This document shows, piece after piece, positions 18,124 through 27,670 of a DNA stretch of 64,000 bases. Source of the DNA: Flavobacteriaceae bacterium UBA7302 (lineage in GTDB: Bacteria > Bacteroidota > Bacteroidia > Flavobacteriales > Flavobacteriaceae); the NCBI GenBank assembly GCA_002471825.1, contig DKQS01000003.1, positions 1 through 64,000 on the forward strand. Reading direction: 5' to 3'. A program made the position numbers and the translations under genes. Under the pieces are notes generated by a model. It made no database searches. It was given only the letters and a program-made list of their open reading frames with translations, and was not told where the DNA came from. Every line of letters begins with the position of its first letter. The first letter of the stretch is position 1.

Positions 18124-19076
18124 TCGTTATCGAAAAAAGAAACCGTACTTTGACGTTCTCGATTTACTTGTAAATGAGTTACATCGGGTCTTGAATAATG
18201 CCCCACAGCATCAAAGTTTTGACGCTCTTCTAACACGCGATTAAAATCTAAGGTTTCAATAATCAACCCTTCTTTGTGCAAGACAGGCTCTACCAACCAT
18301 TCACCGTCTGGCGAAGCTATACAAGAACCACCATTTGCCAATTGATCTGGAGCCTCTGCTATAATTTTATCTAGGTGTGGAGTCCCTTCTGGAAAGTCAG
18401 TTTTTTGCATCAAGCTCGATACAGAAATCACATAAGAGCGTGATTCTCTGGCGATAAACCTTGTAATGTCTTTGGTGTTGTGATCGCTCCCTGGCCAAAC
18501 CGCAATGTGCAGATTCTCACCTTGACCATACAAGGAGGCTCTTGGTAAAGGCATCCAATTTTCCCAACAATTCAATCCGCCTACGGTGAAGTCTTTCAAA
18601 GGATGAACTTGTAGACCGTTTCCATCTCCAGGCGCCCAGGTCAATCGTTCGTCGTAAGTAGGCTGTAATTTGCGATGTACGGATTGGATGATTCCTTCTT
18701 GATCAATGTACACCAAACTTGCGTAAATACTGTGTCCACCTCTGTCTTCAGGTCGTTCGATGATGCCCAAATAAATAGCCATTTGGTGTTTTTTTGCCAA
18801 TTGACAGATAGAGTCGAGTTCTCCCTTTTCAATACAAATGGAATTCTTCACATAATGCGCATGAAGCTCCTTTTGAACTGAAGAGTTCCAAGCCGCACCA
18901 TTGGTCAAGGCAATCCAAAAGGGATATCCTGGTAAAAGTCCCTCACCAAATACAATCAATTCGCAGCTTTCTTCGGCCGCATCAATGATTTGCTTTTCAA
19001 TTTTTTTTATGGTGGCCTCTTTATCCAACCAAACGGGTGCTATTTGTGCTAATGCAACTTTGAGTTTGTTGTTCAT
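18120..19076 (-). CDS. Nitrilase-superfamily carbon-nitrogen hydrolase
   Basis: This 318-residue cytosolic enzyme has the catalytic triad of the nitrilase branch: E45 (FGEGLLPGYPFW), K136 (HRKLQPTYDERLTW) and C170 (GLNCWENW). The CWEN context is typical of true nitrilases rather than amidases or N-carbamoylases. They hydrolyse nitriles to acids and ammonia. The physiological substrate is unknown. It precedes yjbQ and follows a small lipoprotein gene by 6 nt. Confidence 0.88.
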   Translation of the reverse strand: MNNKLKVALAQIAPVWLDKEATIKKIEKQIIDAAEESCELIVFGEGLLPGYPFWIALTNGAAWNSSVQKELHAHYVKNSICIEKGELDSICQLAKKHQMAIYLGIIERPEDRGGHSIYASLVYIDQEGIIQSVHRKLQPTYDERLTWAPGDGNGLQVHPLKDFTVGGLNCWENWMPLPRASLYGQGENLHIAVWPGSDHNTKDITRFIARESRSYVISVSSLMQKTDFPEGTPHLDKIIAEAPDQLANGGSCIASPDGEWLVEPVLHKEGLIIETLDFNRVLEERQNFDAVGHYSRPDVTHLQVNRERQSTVSFFDNE

Positions 19077-19082
19077 TTCTAT

Positions 19083-19655
19083 TTAGTTTATCGGTGGTGG
19101 TGGAATAGTTTCTTGTAGCTCAATTGGAGATTCTAACCTAATTCTTAAGGAAATGTCGTCCTTCCCAATAATCTGAGTTTTCTCAAATCCTTTAACAATT
19201 CTTAAAATGGACTTCTTAACCAATTCAGCTGAAGCATCATCTTCCAAAATTAATTTAACAAACGCTCTTTTCGAAGAAAAAGCAAGAAACTCTGAATCAC
19301 CATTATTCTCATAATGTCTTTTTAACCATTTTTCAAGTTGGGTTAATGGATATCTTTCAGAAGAAATTAAAATACTATCATTCGAAATTTCCAAGCCATT
19401 CATTTCTCTTACAAATCCACGAACATAAACATGCGGAGAGATTTTATAAATATTACTTCCTTCTTGGATGGTGATAAACGAATGTATATTTCTTTCAAGC
19501 TGATTAAGAATTGAATCTTTCAACTGTTTAAAAGTTAGTTTTTTTAATTCGATTTCTGTTGGACTGTACTGCTCAAAAAAATTATAAGATGGATAATAAA
19601 TGTCACGTTTAGTACAAGCAGTAATAATGAATAGTAAAAGGAGAATTTTTTTCAA
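19083..19655 (-). CDS. Small lipoprotein of unknown function
   Basis: The 190-residue product has a lipoprotein signal with lipobox FIITAC (C14). The apparent start is TTG at 19655, since no ATG is placed before the signal sequence. The body is mixed alpha/beta and it ends in PPPPIN. I do not recognise a family. It sits 3 nt downstream of the DUF2797 gene and 6 nt upstream of the nitrilase gene, so it may belong to a four-gene operon. Confidence 0.65.
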   Translation of the reverse strand: MKKILLLLFIITACTKRDIYYPSYNFFEQYSPTEIELKKLTFKQLKDSILNQLERNIHSFITIQEGSNIYKISPHVYVRGFVREMNGLEISNDSILISSERYPLTQLEKWLKRHYENNGDSEFLAFSSKRAFVKLILEDDASAELVKKSILRIVKGFEKTQIIGKDDISLRIRLESPIELQETIPPPPIN

Positions 19656-19658
19656 AAC

Positions 19659-20450
19659 CTATACTTCTAAAGAAACTACAATCCCTTCATTGGATCGTAC
19701 ATTGAAAACGGTATCATCTTCAAAAATCAAATACTGTCCTTTAATACCGACCAATTTTCCAGTATAACTCGGAGTTTTTGCCAAATTCAAACTTTTGGGT
19801 TTGGTTGGATATTTTTCCACCGGAAAATCGATGTTGGTTTCGGAGTTGTTTTCAATATAATACTCCATTACTTCTTCAGGAATAAAGCTCTTGAGTTTAT
19901 CACGCCACTCAATAAGGTTTTCATCCTTTATTTCATTCTTCAACATGGTTCGCCAATTGGTTTTATCGGCCACATGTTCTTTTAATGCTACTTCTGTAAT
20001 TCCCGCTAAATATCGATTGGGCACTTCTACAATTTCAATAGCTTCGTGAGCTCCCTGATCAATCCAACGCGTCGGGACCTGCTGTTTTCGAGTCACTCCT
20101 ACCTTCACATTGCTTGAATTGGCTAAGTATACGATGTGTGGTTGCAACTGAACTTGTTGTTCATAGGCCAAATCTCTGTCTTCTTCACCCAAATGTGCTT
20201 TGGACAATTCGGGATGCATGATCCAGTCTCCAGCCAATGGTGTTTCATAAAAACAGGAATTGCAAAAGCCCTGTCTAAAAATACGTTTGTTCTTGCCGCA
20301 CTTCAAACACTCATAACCTTCAAAGTTAATAGTTATTTCTTTATTAATCAATTGATTAACAGCAATAAAACTATCATTCAACAACATGTAATACAAGACT
20401 TTTTCATCCAATTCTGTCTGCATTTTTTTTAAAACTCCCTTGTATTGCAT
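19659..20450 (-). CDS. DUF2797 family protein with a zinc-ribbon motif
   Basis: About 263 residues from the ATG at 20450. An in-frame ATG at 20483 exists but lies inside a TAAATTTG promoter box, so the shorter form is preferred. Residues near 45-65 carry two CxxC pairs (CLKCGKN, then CNSCF), a likely zinc-binding ribbon. The conserved DUF2797 core follows (VGVTRKQQVPTRWIDQGA). The motif VGVTR with RW is reminiscent of GIY-YIG-like folds, but function is unknown. It is divergent from the GH3-like gene. Confidence 0.75.
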   Translation of the reverse strand: MQYKGVLKKMQTELDEKVLYYMLLNDSFIAVNQLINKEITINFEGYECLKCGKNKRIFRQGFCNSCFYETPLAGDWIMHPELSKAHLGEEDRDLAYEQQVQLQPHIVYLANSSNVKVGVTRKQQVPTRWIDQGAHEAIEIVEVPNRYLAGITEVALKEHVADKTNWRTMLKNEIKDENLIEWRDKLKSFIPEEVMEYYIENNSETNIDFPVEKYPTKPKSLNLAKTPSYTGKLVGIKGQYLIFEDDTVFNVRSNEGIVVSLEV

Positions 20451-20480
20451 GCTATAAATTTTACTATTTTTATCTCCAGT

Positions 20481-20488
20481 CAAATTTA
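20481..20488 (-). promoter_or_regulatory. -7 promoter box upstream of the DUF2797 gene
   Basis: The minus strand reads TAAATTTG, a perfect TAnnTTTG. It places the transcript start near 20475 and argues for translation from 20450 instead of 20483. A -33 TTG is not evident. Confidence 0.4.
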
Positions 20489-20505
20489 CGAAAAACTACT
20501 GTTGA

Positions 20506-22014
20506 ATGCCATTTCCACTTGTTAATTCAATTATCTCTTGGTTTTTAAAAAAACGAATTCATCAGATTGAATTATTTTTAAAATATCCAATTGATGTGCA
20601 GCATGAAGTAATGACCAAATTACTTCAAACTGCAAAGCGAACGGAGTATGGTAGGCAATTCGGATTTCGGGATATTGAGTCTTATGAAGATTTTGCTCGC
20701 AATGTTCCCATTCGGCAATATGAAAGTTTTGAACCACTGATTGAACGTAGTCGAAAGGGAGAACAAAACATCTTTTGGCCCACGCACATCACATGGTTTG
20801 CTAAATCAAGCGGAACCACCAATGCAAAGAGCAAGTTTATTCCGGTTAGTGATGAATCCCTTGAATATTGTCATTTCAAAGCTGGTAAGGACATGCTTTG
20901 TCTTTATATCAACAACAACGAAGAAGCCAATCTATTTACTGGAAAAGGACTTCGATTGGGAGGCAGCTCGGATGTATACCACGACAATGGCTCTTATTTT
21001 GGTGATCTATCGGCCATCATTATAGAAAACATGCCTTTTTGGGCCGATTTTAGTTCGGCACCCAAAATGGAAACAGCACTCATGAGCGAATGGGAAGCTA
21101 AAATGGAAGCCATACTCGACGAAACGGTGGATGAAAACATTACCAGTTTGGCAGGTGTTCCCAGTTGGATGTTGGTCTTATTGAATCGTGTGTTGGAGCG
21201 AACGAACAAGAAAAATCTGCTAGACGTTTGGCCTAATTTGGAAGTGTATTTTCATGGAGGGGTCAACTTTAATCCCTATCGCGAACAATACAAAAGCTTG
21301 ATTCCCAAATCCGGATTCAAATACTACGAAACGTACAACGCATCCGAAGGTTTTTTTGCCATTCAGGATCGCAATTATTCCGATGAATTGTTGTTGATGT
21401 TGGACTACGGAATCTTCTATGAATTCATACCTATGAGTCACTTTAAGGGTGAAGACTCCATGGCCATACCCTTGGGAGAAGTAAAACTGGGCGTGAATTA
21501 TGCCATTGTAATTACCACCAACGGCGGACTTTGGCGTTACTTAATTGGAGATACTGTAAAATTCACCAGTATTAATCCGTATCGCATTAAAATTACGGGA
21601 AGAACAAAGCATCACATCAATGTATTTGGTGAAGAATTAATCATTGAAAACACAGAAGATGCATTGAAGCAGGCTTGCGAAAAAACCAATGCGACCATTA
21701 AAGACTACACCGTAGGGCCGATTTTTATGAATGGAACCGAAAATGGTGGTCACGAATGGATCATCGAATTTGTTACGCCACCCAGCAACCTTAAATATTT
21801 TACGGAAATGCTTGATAATGCTTTAAAGTCGATCAACTCAGATTATGAGGCCAAGCGTTACTCTAACATGACCTTAAAAATGCCGGTGGTACACAGTGCT
21901 CGTAAAGACTTGTTTTATGACTGGTTACGGAAAAAGAAAAAATTAGGCGGGCAAAATAAAATCCCAAGACTTTCGAATTCTCGGGATATGATTGAAGAAC
22001 TATTAAAATTATAA
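20506..22014 (+). CDS. GH3-family acyl-adenylating amide synthetase
   Basis: The 502-residue protein is a bacterial homologue of plant GH3 (jasmonate/auxin-amido synthetases), part of the ANL adenylating superfamily. Visible motifs are the P-loop-like SSGTTNAKSKFIPVS near 103-117, YNASEGFFAIQD, and WRYLIGDTVKFT, followed by a small C-terminal lid. GH3 enzymes activate a carboxylate with ATP and couple it to an amine, often an amino acid. Natural substrates in Bacteroidota are unknown. It is divergent from the DUF2797 gene and 7 nt before the DUF4139 gene. Confidence 0.85.
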   Translation: MPFPLVNSIISWFLKKRIHQIELFLKYPIDVQHEVMTKLLQTAKRTEYGRQFGFRDIESYEDFARNVPIRQYESFEPLIERSRKGEQNIFWPTHITWFAKSSGTTNAKSKFIPVSDESLEYCHFKAGKDMLCLYINNNEEANLFTGKGLRLGGSSDVYHDNGSYFGDLSAIIIENMPFWADFSSAPKMETALMSEWEAKMEAILDETVDENITSLAGVPSWMLVLLNRVLERTNKKNLLDVWPNLEVYFHGGVNFNPYREQYKSLIPKSGFKYYETYNASEGFFAIQDRNYSDELLLMLDYGIFYEFIPMSHFKGEDSMAIPLGEVKLGVNYAIVITTNGGLWRYLIGDTVKFTSINPYRIKITGRTKHHINVFGEELIIENTEDALKQACEKTNATIKDYTVGPIFMNGTENGGHEWIIEFVTPPSNLKYFTEMLDNALKSINSDYEAKRYSNMTLKMPVVHSARKDLFYDWLRKKKKLGGQNKIPRLSNSRDMIEELLKL

Positions 22015-22021
22015 AATCGCA

Positions 22022-23917
22022 ATGAAAAAGAGTTTTTTGTTATTGTTGACTATACTTAGTTTACCTATTTATTCCCAAGAAAAAAGGATTAAAACTACAG
22101 TTGAAAAAGCAACAGTGTTTTTGAATAGCGCAAGAATTTCAAGGGTTAAAAATGTTCAACTTAAAGCAGGAAAAAACGAGATAGCTTTCACCAATTTATC
22201 TCCATTTATTGATAATAAAAGCATCCAAATTAAAGCCTCAGATATAGAAATTGAAGGGATTGATTTTAGAAAAAACTTTTTACAATCAGAAAAGAAAAAG
22301 AAAGATATCGAGGTTATAAAAATTAATGTTGAGCAATATGAGAAAGCAATAAAAGACGTAAAAGTCAAATTAGACATTAACAAAGAAAAAATTGACTTTT
22401 TAGTTACCAACAGAAGAATAGCATCTGGTGCTAACAATGTGAATGTAAAGTCCATTGTAGATGCCTTTAGTTTTTATGGCAAGAATATGAGTCAGTTGAA
22501 AAGAGAAAAACTCACTTTAACACGAGAATTAAATGAGATTAACAGGAAACTGGTTTTATACCGAAAGAGTATCAACGATTTAACCCAAGATAAAAACTAT
22601 GGCTCCGGAGAAATATTTGTCAAGCTAAACTCAAAAACTTCGAAACAGGTGAAGTTTGAGGTTAGCTATAATATTGATAATGTCAGTTGGTACCCAAGTT
22701 ATGATGTAAGAGTAAAAGATATTAATTCACCACTACAATTGATTTTTAAAGCCAATTTAAAACAACAATCAAAAATTGATTGGAAGAACGTGAGACTTTC
22801 TTTTTCTAGCGCAAACCCAGACAATTCAAGTAAGTTAAAAAAAGTAATTCCCTACTTTATAAATTATGGAACTTACCCTCCTTCTTATCAATCATCGGTA
22901 GAGAGTGTTTCGGGCTCTGTAAGCGATGAAAGTGGCGGATTACCGGGAGTTTCAATTCAAATAAAAGGCACAACCATCGGAACAGAAACTGATTTCGATG
23001 GAAATTACTCCATAGAAATTCCTGAAGGTAGACAAACCTTAGTATTTTCTTATTTAGGATATATTACCACAGAAAGAGCGGCGAATAGATCCAATATTAA
23101 TGTAATAATGGAAGAAAGTGATGAAGCATTAGATGAAGTTGTTGTTACTGGTTATGGAATAAATTCTAATAAAAAGGCCAAAAGAAATCGCTCTCGAAAA
23201 AACCAAAGAAGGAATCTCGAAAAAAGTCTCCAAGGAAAAGTTTCAGGAGTAACAATACGAGGACAAGCATCCATAAATAATCTACAAACAAGAGAGGTTT
23301 CAAAGCAAACAACCGTGAGTTTTGATGTTGTAAAACCATATTCAATAAAATCTAGCAATAAGGATGTAAGTATTCCAATTAAAACGGTTGATGTAAATGC
23401 ATCATACCAATATTTTTCTTTCCCTAAAGTTAGTAAGAACGCCTATTTAATAGCAAAACTTAAAGATTGGGAATCTTTGAATTTATTGGAGGGAGAGGCC
23501 AATATTTACTTTGAAGATACCTTTATAGGCACTAATTTGCTTACCACTAGAAATGCCAATGAAAATCTTGAAATATCTCTTGGAACTGATAAGAATGTCA
23601 TCATAGAACGAAAGAAAGTGGAGAATTTTACTACCAAACAATTTATAGGTAATAAACAAGAAGTAAGTAAACTTTGGAATTTTTCTATCAAGAACAATAA
23701 AGCTCAAAGTATAAAACTCATAGTAAGTGATCAAATTCCAATATCAACAAACGAAGAAATTCGGGTTAATTTAGATACTGACATTACCAAAGGACAATTC
23801 AACAAACTAACAGGTGAGATTCGTTGGAAATTAAATATAGTTCCTAAAGCAATTGAAAATTTTAAACTTAAATACAGTGTTCGATTTCCTAAAAATAGGA
23901 TTCTAAATATTGATTAG
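22022..23917 (+). CDS. DUF4139 (MuiA-like) exported protein with an inserted carboxypeptidase-regulatory/SusC-like segment
   Basis: The 631 residues begin with a signal peptide (1-18, ending IYSQ), then a DUF4140-like domain and a coiled coil near 70-190. The DUF4139 core starts near 200 (KFEVSYNIDNVSWYPSYDVR). It is interrupted near 297-425 by a carboxypeptidase-regulatory-like beta-sandwich (SGSVSDESGGLPGVSIQIKG), the SusC hallmark DEVVVTGYG, and a plug-like SLQGKVSGVTIRG. DUF4139 then resumes to the end. No TonB-dependent barrel follows, so the insert is a domain remnant or a co-opted interaction module. The last 4 bases overlap the convergent polyprenyl synthetase gene. Confidence 0.8.
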   Translation: MKKSFLLLLTILSLPIYSQEKRIKTTVEKATVFLNSARISRVKNVQLKAGKNEIAFTNLSPFIDNKSIQIKASDIEIEGIDFRKNFLQSEKKKKDIEVIKINVEQYEKAIKDVKVKLDINKEKIDFLVTNRRIASGANNVNVKSIVDAFSFYGKNMSQLKREKLTLTRELNEINRKLVLYRKSINDLTQDKNYGSGEIFVKLNSKTSKQVKFEVSYNIDNVSWYPSYDVRVKDINSPLQLIFKANLKQQSKIDWKNVRLSFSSANPDNSSKLKKVIPYFINYGTYPPSYQSSVESVSGSVSDESGGLPGVSIQIKGTTIGTETDFDGNYSIEIPEGRQTLVFSYLGYITTERAANRSNINVIMEESDEALDEVVVTGYGINSNKKAKRNRSRKNQRRNLEKSLQGKVSGVTIRGQASINNLQTREVSKQTTVSFDVVKPYSIKSSNKDVSIPIKTVDVNASYQYFSFPKVSKNAYLIAKLKDWESLNLLEGEANIYFEDTFIGTNLLTTRNANENLEISLGTDKNVIIERKKVENFTTKQFIGNKQEVSKLWNFSIKNNKAQSIKLIVSDQIPISTNEEIRVNLDTDITKGQFNKLTGEIRWKLNIVPKAIENFKLKYSVRFPKNRILNID

Positions 23918-24891
23918 ATCTTTCTCTCTACCACGTAGTCAATCATTGTAAATAAGGACTTTTTGTATTCCGAGTCTGGGTACTTCTCCAGAATAGCGAC
24001 GGCTTTGTCTTTATACTCATGCATCTTCTGCTGTGTATACTCGATACCACCATTTTCCTTGACAAAAGCGATGATTTCTTTCACCCGCTTCTTATCCTTA
24101 TTATGCTTTTTAATGGAATTGATTAACCAAGCTCTTTCTTTTCGTGAACAGTGATTCAAAGTGTAAATCAAGGGCAGTGTCATCTTTTTCTCCTTGATAT
24201 CAATTCCGGTGGGTTTGCCGATTTTATCATCAGAATAATCAAACAAATCATCCTTAATTTGGAAGGCCGTACCGATCAATTCACCAAATTCTCGCATTTC
24301 TTGAACCGTTTCTTCATCAGCACCGACCGAAGCCGCACCGATACTACAACAAGCTGCAATTAAGGTGGCCGTTTTCTTCCGAATAATTTCGAAGTAAATC
24401 GCTTCCGTGATGTCTAGTTTTCTGGCTTTCTCGATTTGAAGTAACTCTCCTTCACTCATTTCTCGAACAGCAATGGAAATCAATTTTAGCAAGTCGAAAT
24501 CCTCATGATCAATGGAAAGTAACAATCCCTTTGAAAGCAAATAGTCTCCTACCAAGACGGCAATTTTATTCTTCCAAAGCGCATTGATAGAGAAAAATCC
24601 ACGTCGTCTGTTGCTATCGTCAACCACATCATCATGAACCAAGGTTGCCGTATGAATCAACTCCACAATGGAAGCTCCTCGATAGGTTCGTTCATCAAAA
24701 CCACCTTCAGAGACCAACTTGGCAATCAGAAAAACAAACATTGGACGCATTTGTTTCCCTTTTCTTCGAACAATGTAATAGGTAATTCTATTTAGAAGGG
24801 GAGCACTTGAAACCATGGATTCCTTGAACTTTTCTTCAAAAAGTTCCATTTCCTTTAGAATCGGCTGTTTTATTTGCTGAATTGGCTTCAT
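23914..24891 (-). CDS. Polyprenyl diphosphate synthase (trans-isoprenyl)
   Basis: The 325-residue protein has both aspartate-rich motifs of the family: DDVVDD with downstream RRG near 90-100, and DDLFDYSDD near 215-225. FQIKDD and the basic GKxMRP (GKQMRPM near 50) are also present. It makes the long prenyl chain of menaquinone or a related carrier by condensing isopentenyl diphosphate. Chain length cannot be read reliably. It is divergent from the secreted protein at 24961. Confidence 0.9.
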   Translation of the reverse strand: MKPIQQIKQPILKEMELFEEKFKESMVSSAPLLNRITYYIVRRKGKQMRPMFVFLIAKLVSEGGFDERTYRGASIVELIHTATLVHDDVVDDSNRRRGFFSINALWKNKIAVLVGDYLLSKGLLLSIDHEDFDLLKLISIAVREMSEGELLQIEKARKLDITEAIYFEIIRKKTATLIAACCSIGAASVGADEETVQEMREFGELIGTAFQIKDDLFDYSDDKIGKPTGIDIKEKKMTLPLIYTLNHCSRKERAWLINSIKKHNKDKKRVKEIIAFVKENGGIEYTQQKMHEYKDKAVAILEKYPDSEYKKSLFTMIDYVVERKI

Positions 24892-24960
24892 TCGTGCTGG
24901 GCAAATTTACAAAATATAAGACGCCTGCAATTTTATATTTTTGACATAAATATGTTAAAA

Positions 24961-25479
24961 ATGAATTCCAAGTTTACCCTCCTTTTTGCGCTGTTGTTCT
25001 GCTTTCAAATTCAAAGTCAAGAAACGAAGAAACAGTTTCCAAATGATTTTGTAGGCATTTACAAAGGGGAATTGAAGTATGAAACCCCAAACGGGATCGC
25101 TACCATACCGATGGAATTTCATTTAAAAAAAGCAGACACGACCAAAACCTACGATTATTGGCTGGTCTATGATGGGAAACCAAGGGAATACAGTTTGATT
25201 ATCCTAAATGAAAAAAGAGGTACTTGTAAGGTTGATGAAAATAATGGTATTGTTCTTCCAGCTCGGTATTACGAAAATACACTGTACAGTTGGTTTGAGG
25301 TTGGTGGAAACAAATTGACATCGCGCCTTCAGTTTGAAGGAGACACACTATTTTTTGAAATCATTTTTAGCGCTCTTAAAAATAAAACGACCACTGGTGG
25401 AACTTCAAAAGAGATTCCTAAGGTTTATGGGTACCCAATTTCTTCGGTGCAAAAAGCGGTTTTAAAGAAGACCGACTAA
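24961..25479 (+). CDS. Secreted protein of unknown function
   Basis: About 172 residues from ATG 24961 (another ATG at 24952 is possible). The signal peptide ends QIQSQ, and the mature part looks like an all-beta domain. A TATTTTTG box at 24936-24943 gives a transcript starting almost at the start codon. No family recognised; related flavobacterial proteins are annotated only as hypothetical. It shares a CTAA stop tetranucleotide with rlmN on the other strand. Confidence 0.7.
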   Translation: MNSKFTLLFALLFCFQIQSQETKKQFPNDFVGIYKGELKYETPNGIATIPMEFHLKKADTTKTYDYWLVYDGKPREYSLIILNEKRGTCKVDENNGIVLPARYYENTLYSWFEVGGNKLTSRLQFEGDTLFFEIIFSALKNKTTTGGTSKEIPKVYGYPISSVQKAVLKKTD

Positions 25480-26516
25480 GATTTATTGGCCAATTGACCA
25501 CAGGCCGCATCGATGTCTTTTCCTCGACTTCGCCTTACGTTCACTACAATATCATTCATCTCTAAATTGGAAATGTAGTTATTAATGGCCGATTCACTAG
25601 CCTGTTGAAATTGAGGGTCATCAATAGAGTTGTATTCAATCAAATTGACCTTACAAGGAATATACTTGCAAAACTGTACTAATGCATCAATGTCTTTTTT
25701 GGTATCGTTGATTCCGCCCCAAACTACGTATTCATAAGTTACTTTCCGCTTGGTTTTTGCGTACCAGTATTCAAGAGATTCTCTCAAATCCTCAAGTGGA
25801 AAGGTTGAATTAAAAGGCATGATGGAAGTTCGTACCTCGTCAATAGCAGAATGCAAAGAAACTGCTAGGTTGAACTTCACCTCATCATCTGCCATTTTCT
25901 TGATCATCTTGGGTACTCCAGAAGTAGAAAGTGTAATTCTCTTAGCAGACATACCCAGTCCTTCATCTGAGGTAATTTTATCAATTGCCTTGAGTACGTT
26001 GTTGTAATTCATCAAGGGTTCTCCCATCCCCATGAAGACAATATTGGTGAGCTTTTTCTGATGGTACAAACGACTTTGTTTGTCGATGGCTACCACCTGA
26101 TCATAAATCTCATCCGGATTCAAATTTCGCATGCGTTTCAAACGAGCTGTTGCACAAAATTTGCAATTCAAGCTACAACCAACCTGACTCGAAACACAGG
26201 CTGTGGTTCTTTTATCAGTCGGAATTAATACCGATTCTACCACCAGACCATCGTGTAGTTTGATACCGTTTTTTATGGTACCATCATTGCTTTTCTGCAT
26301 GGAATCAACCTTGATATGATTGATCACAAAGTTGTTTTCTAACATCTCGCGAGTCGCCTTTGACAAATTGGTCATTTCATCAAAAGAATGCAGGGATTTA
26401 CTCCACAGCCATTCGTACACCTGATTGCCACGAAAAGCTCGGTCTCCGTTGGCTACAAAGAAGTCTCGCAACTGCTCTTTGGTTAGTGCTCTAATGTCTC
26501 TTTTTGATGATTTCAT
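25476..26516 (-). CDS. rlmN: Dual-specificity RNA methyltransferase RlmN
   Basis: This 346-residue radical-SAM enzyme has the cluster motif CSLNCKFC near 114-121 and FMGMGEPLMNY. The C-terminal resolving cysteine is in AACGQLANK. It methylates C2 of A2503 in 23S rRNA and A37 of some tRNAs. Length and all catalytic residues are normal. A TATTTTTG -7 box lies at 26541-26534 on the minus strand, just downstream of the queA terminator, so rlmN has its own promoter. Confidence 0.96.
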   Translation of the reverse strand: MKSSKRDIRALTKEQLRDFFVANGDRAFRGNQVYEWLWSKSLHSFDEMTNLSKATREMLENNFVINHIKVDSMQKSNDGTIKNGIKLHDGLVVESVLIPTDKRTTACVSSQVGCSLNCKFCATARLKRMRNLNPDEIYDQVVAIDKQSRLYHQKKLTNIVFMGMGEPLMNYNNVLKAIDKITSDEGLGMSAKRITLSTSGVPKMIKKMADDEVKFNLAVSLHSAIDEVRTSIMPFNSTFPLEDLRESLEYWYAKTKRKVTYEYVVWGGINDTKKDIDALVQFCKYIPCKVNLIEYNSIDDPQFQQASESAINNYISNLEMNDIVVNVRRSRGKDIDAACGQLANKS

Positions 26517-26533
26517 GATGCAAAAAAGTGCTA

Positions 26534-26541
26534 CAAAAATA
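26534..26541 (-). promoter_or_regulatory. -7 promoter box of rlmN
   Basis: The minus strand reads TATTTTTG, matching TAnnTTTG, 18 nt before the rlmN ATG. No good -33 TTG is seen at the expected spacing, which overlaps the queA terminator. Confidence 0.4.
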
Positions 26542-26546
26542 GATAT

Positions 26547-26574
26547 AAAAAAACTGGCACAGAACGCACCAGTT
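26547..26574 (-). terminator. Intrinsic terminator of queA
   Basis: On the minus strand AACTGG and CCAGTT pair around an 11-nt loop, followed by a run of T. It separates queA from rlmN. Confidence 0.7.
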
Positions 26575-26601
26575 GGATCTGTATTTTAAAACTCTAGTCG
26601 A

Positions 26602-27651
26602 TTAAATAATTAGCATCGCATCACCATAACTGTAAAAGCGATATCCCTCTTTTACTGCCTCTTTATAAGCTCTCATTAAGAAATCGTATCCAGCGAAAGC
26701 AGCCGCCATCATCATCAAGGTCGATTTCGGTGTATGGAAGTTAGTAATCATGGCATTCGGAATGCTAAATTCGTAAGGAGGGAAAATAAATTTGTTGGTC
26801 CATCCTTCAAACGGATTCAAGGTTTGACTCGCCGAAACAGAAGATTCAACTGTTCTCATCACCGTTGTTCCCACCGCACAAACTCGCTTCTTATTTGCTT
26901 TGGCAGCGTTTACACGATCTGCAGTTGACTGTGGAATGATAATCTGCTCTGAGTCCATTTTATGCTTCGATAAATCCTCAACTTCAACATTACTAAAGGT
27001 TCCCAATCCGACATGCAAAGTTAACTCTGCAAAATCAACTCCTTTGATTTCCAAACGTTTCATCAAATGCTTGGAGAAATGCAATCCGGCAGTTGGCGCC
27101 GCAACCGCTCCTTCATGCTTCGCATAAATGGTTTGGTAACGCTCTTCGTCCTCTGGCTCTACATCTCTTTTGATGTATTTTGGTAATGGTGTTTGTCCTA
27201 ATTCAATCAATTTGGCACGGAACTCCTCATAGCTTCCATCAAATAAAAAGCGTAAGGTTCTACCACGAGAAGTGGTATTGTCTATCACCTCCGCCACCAA
27301 GCTCTCATCTTCTCCAAAGAACAATTTATTACCGATTCTGATTTTTCTTGCTGGATCAACCAACACATCCCAAAGTCTGTTCTCAGCATTTAATTCGCGG
27401 AGCAAAAACACTTCAATTCTCGCTCCTGTTTTTTCTTTATTCCCATACATTCTTGCCGGAAACACCTTGGTATTGTTGAGCATTAATACATCTCCTTCGT
27501 CAAAATAATCAATCACATCCTTGAACATTTTGTGTTCAATAGTTTGGGTTTCCCTGTTCAACACCATCAGACGAGATTCGTCTCTGTGTTCTGCAGGATA
27601 TTCAGCTAAAAGTTCTTCTGGTAAATCGAAGTCAAAATGTGATAATTTCAT
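26602..27651 (-). CDS. queA: S-adenosylmethionine:tRNA ribosyltransferase-isomerase QueA
   Basis: From ATG 27651 the protein is 349 residues, beginning MKLSHFDFDLPEELLAEYPA, the standard QueA N-terminus. A 22-residue upstream extension is open but covers the promoter, so it is rejected. Motifs include HRDESRLMVLNRE, GAVAAPTAGLHF and THFHTPKSTL-like NFHTPKSTLMMMAAAFAG. It performs the penultimate step of queuosine synthesis on tRNA. It is downstream of aroA but has its own promoter. Confidence 0.95.
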   Translation of the reverse strand: MKLSHFDFDLPEELLAEYPAEHRDESRLMVLNRETQTIEHKMFKDVIDYFDEGDVLMLNNTKVFPARMYGNKEKTGARIEVFLLRELNAENRLWDVLVDPARKIRIGNKLFFGEDESLVAEVIDNTTSRGRTLRFLFDGSYEEFRAKLIELGQTPLPKYIKRDVEPEDEERYQTIYAKHEGAVAAPTAGLHFSKHLMKRLEIKGVDFAELTLHVGLGTFSNVEVEDLSKHKMDSEQIIIPQSTADRVNAAKANKKRVCAVGTTVMRTVESSVSASQTLNPFEGWTNKFIFPPYEFSIPNAMITNFHTPKSTLMMMAAAFAGYDFLMRAYKEAVKEGYRFYSYGDAMLII

Positions 27652-27670
27652 ATGGGTATTTTTGTAAAAG

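Noticed and set aside
20451..20483. Longer N-terminus for the DUF2797 protein
   Set aside because: The ATG at 20483 lies within the TAAATTTG promoter box, so it would precede the transcript start.
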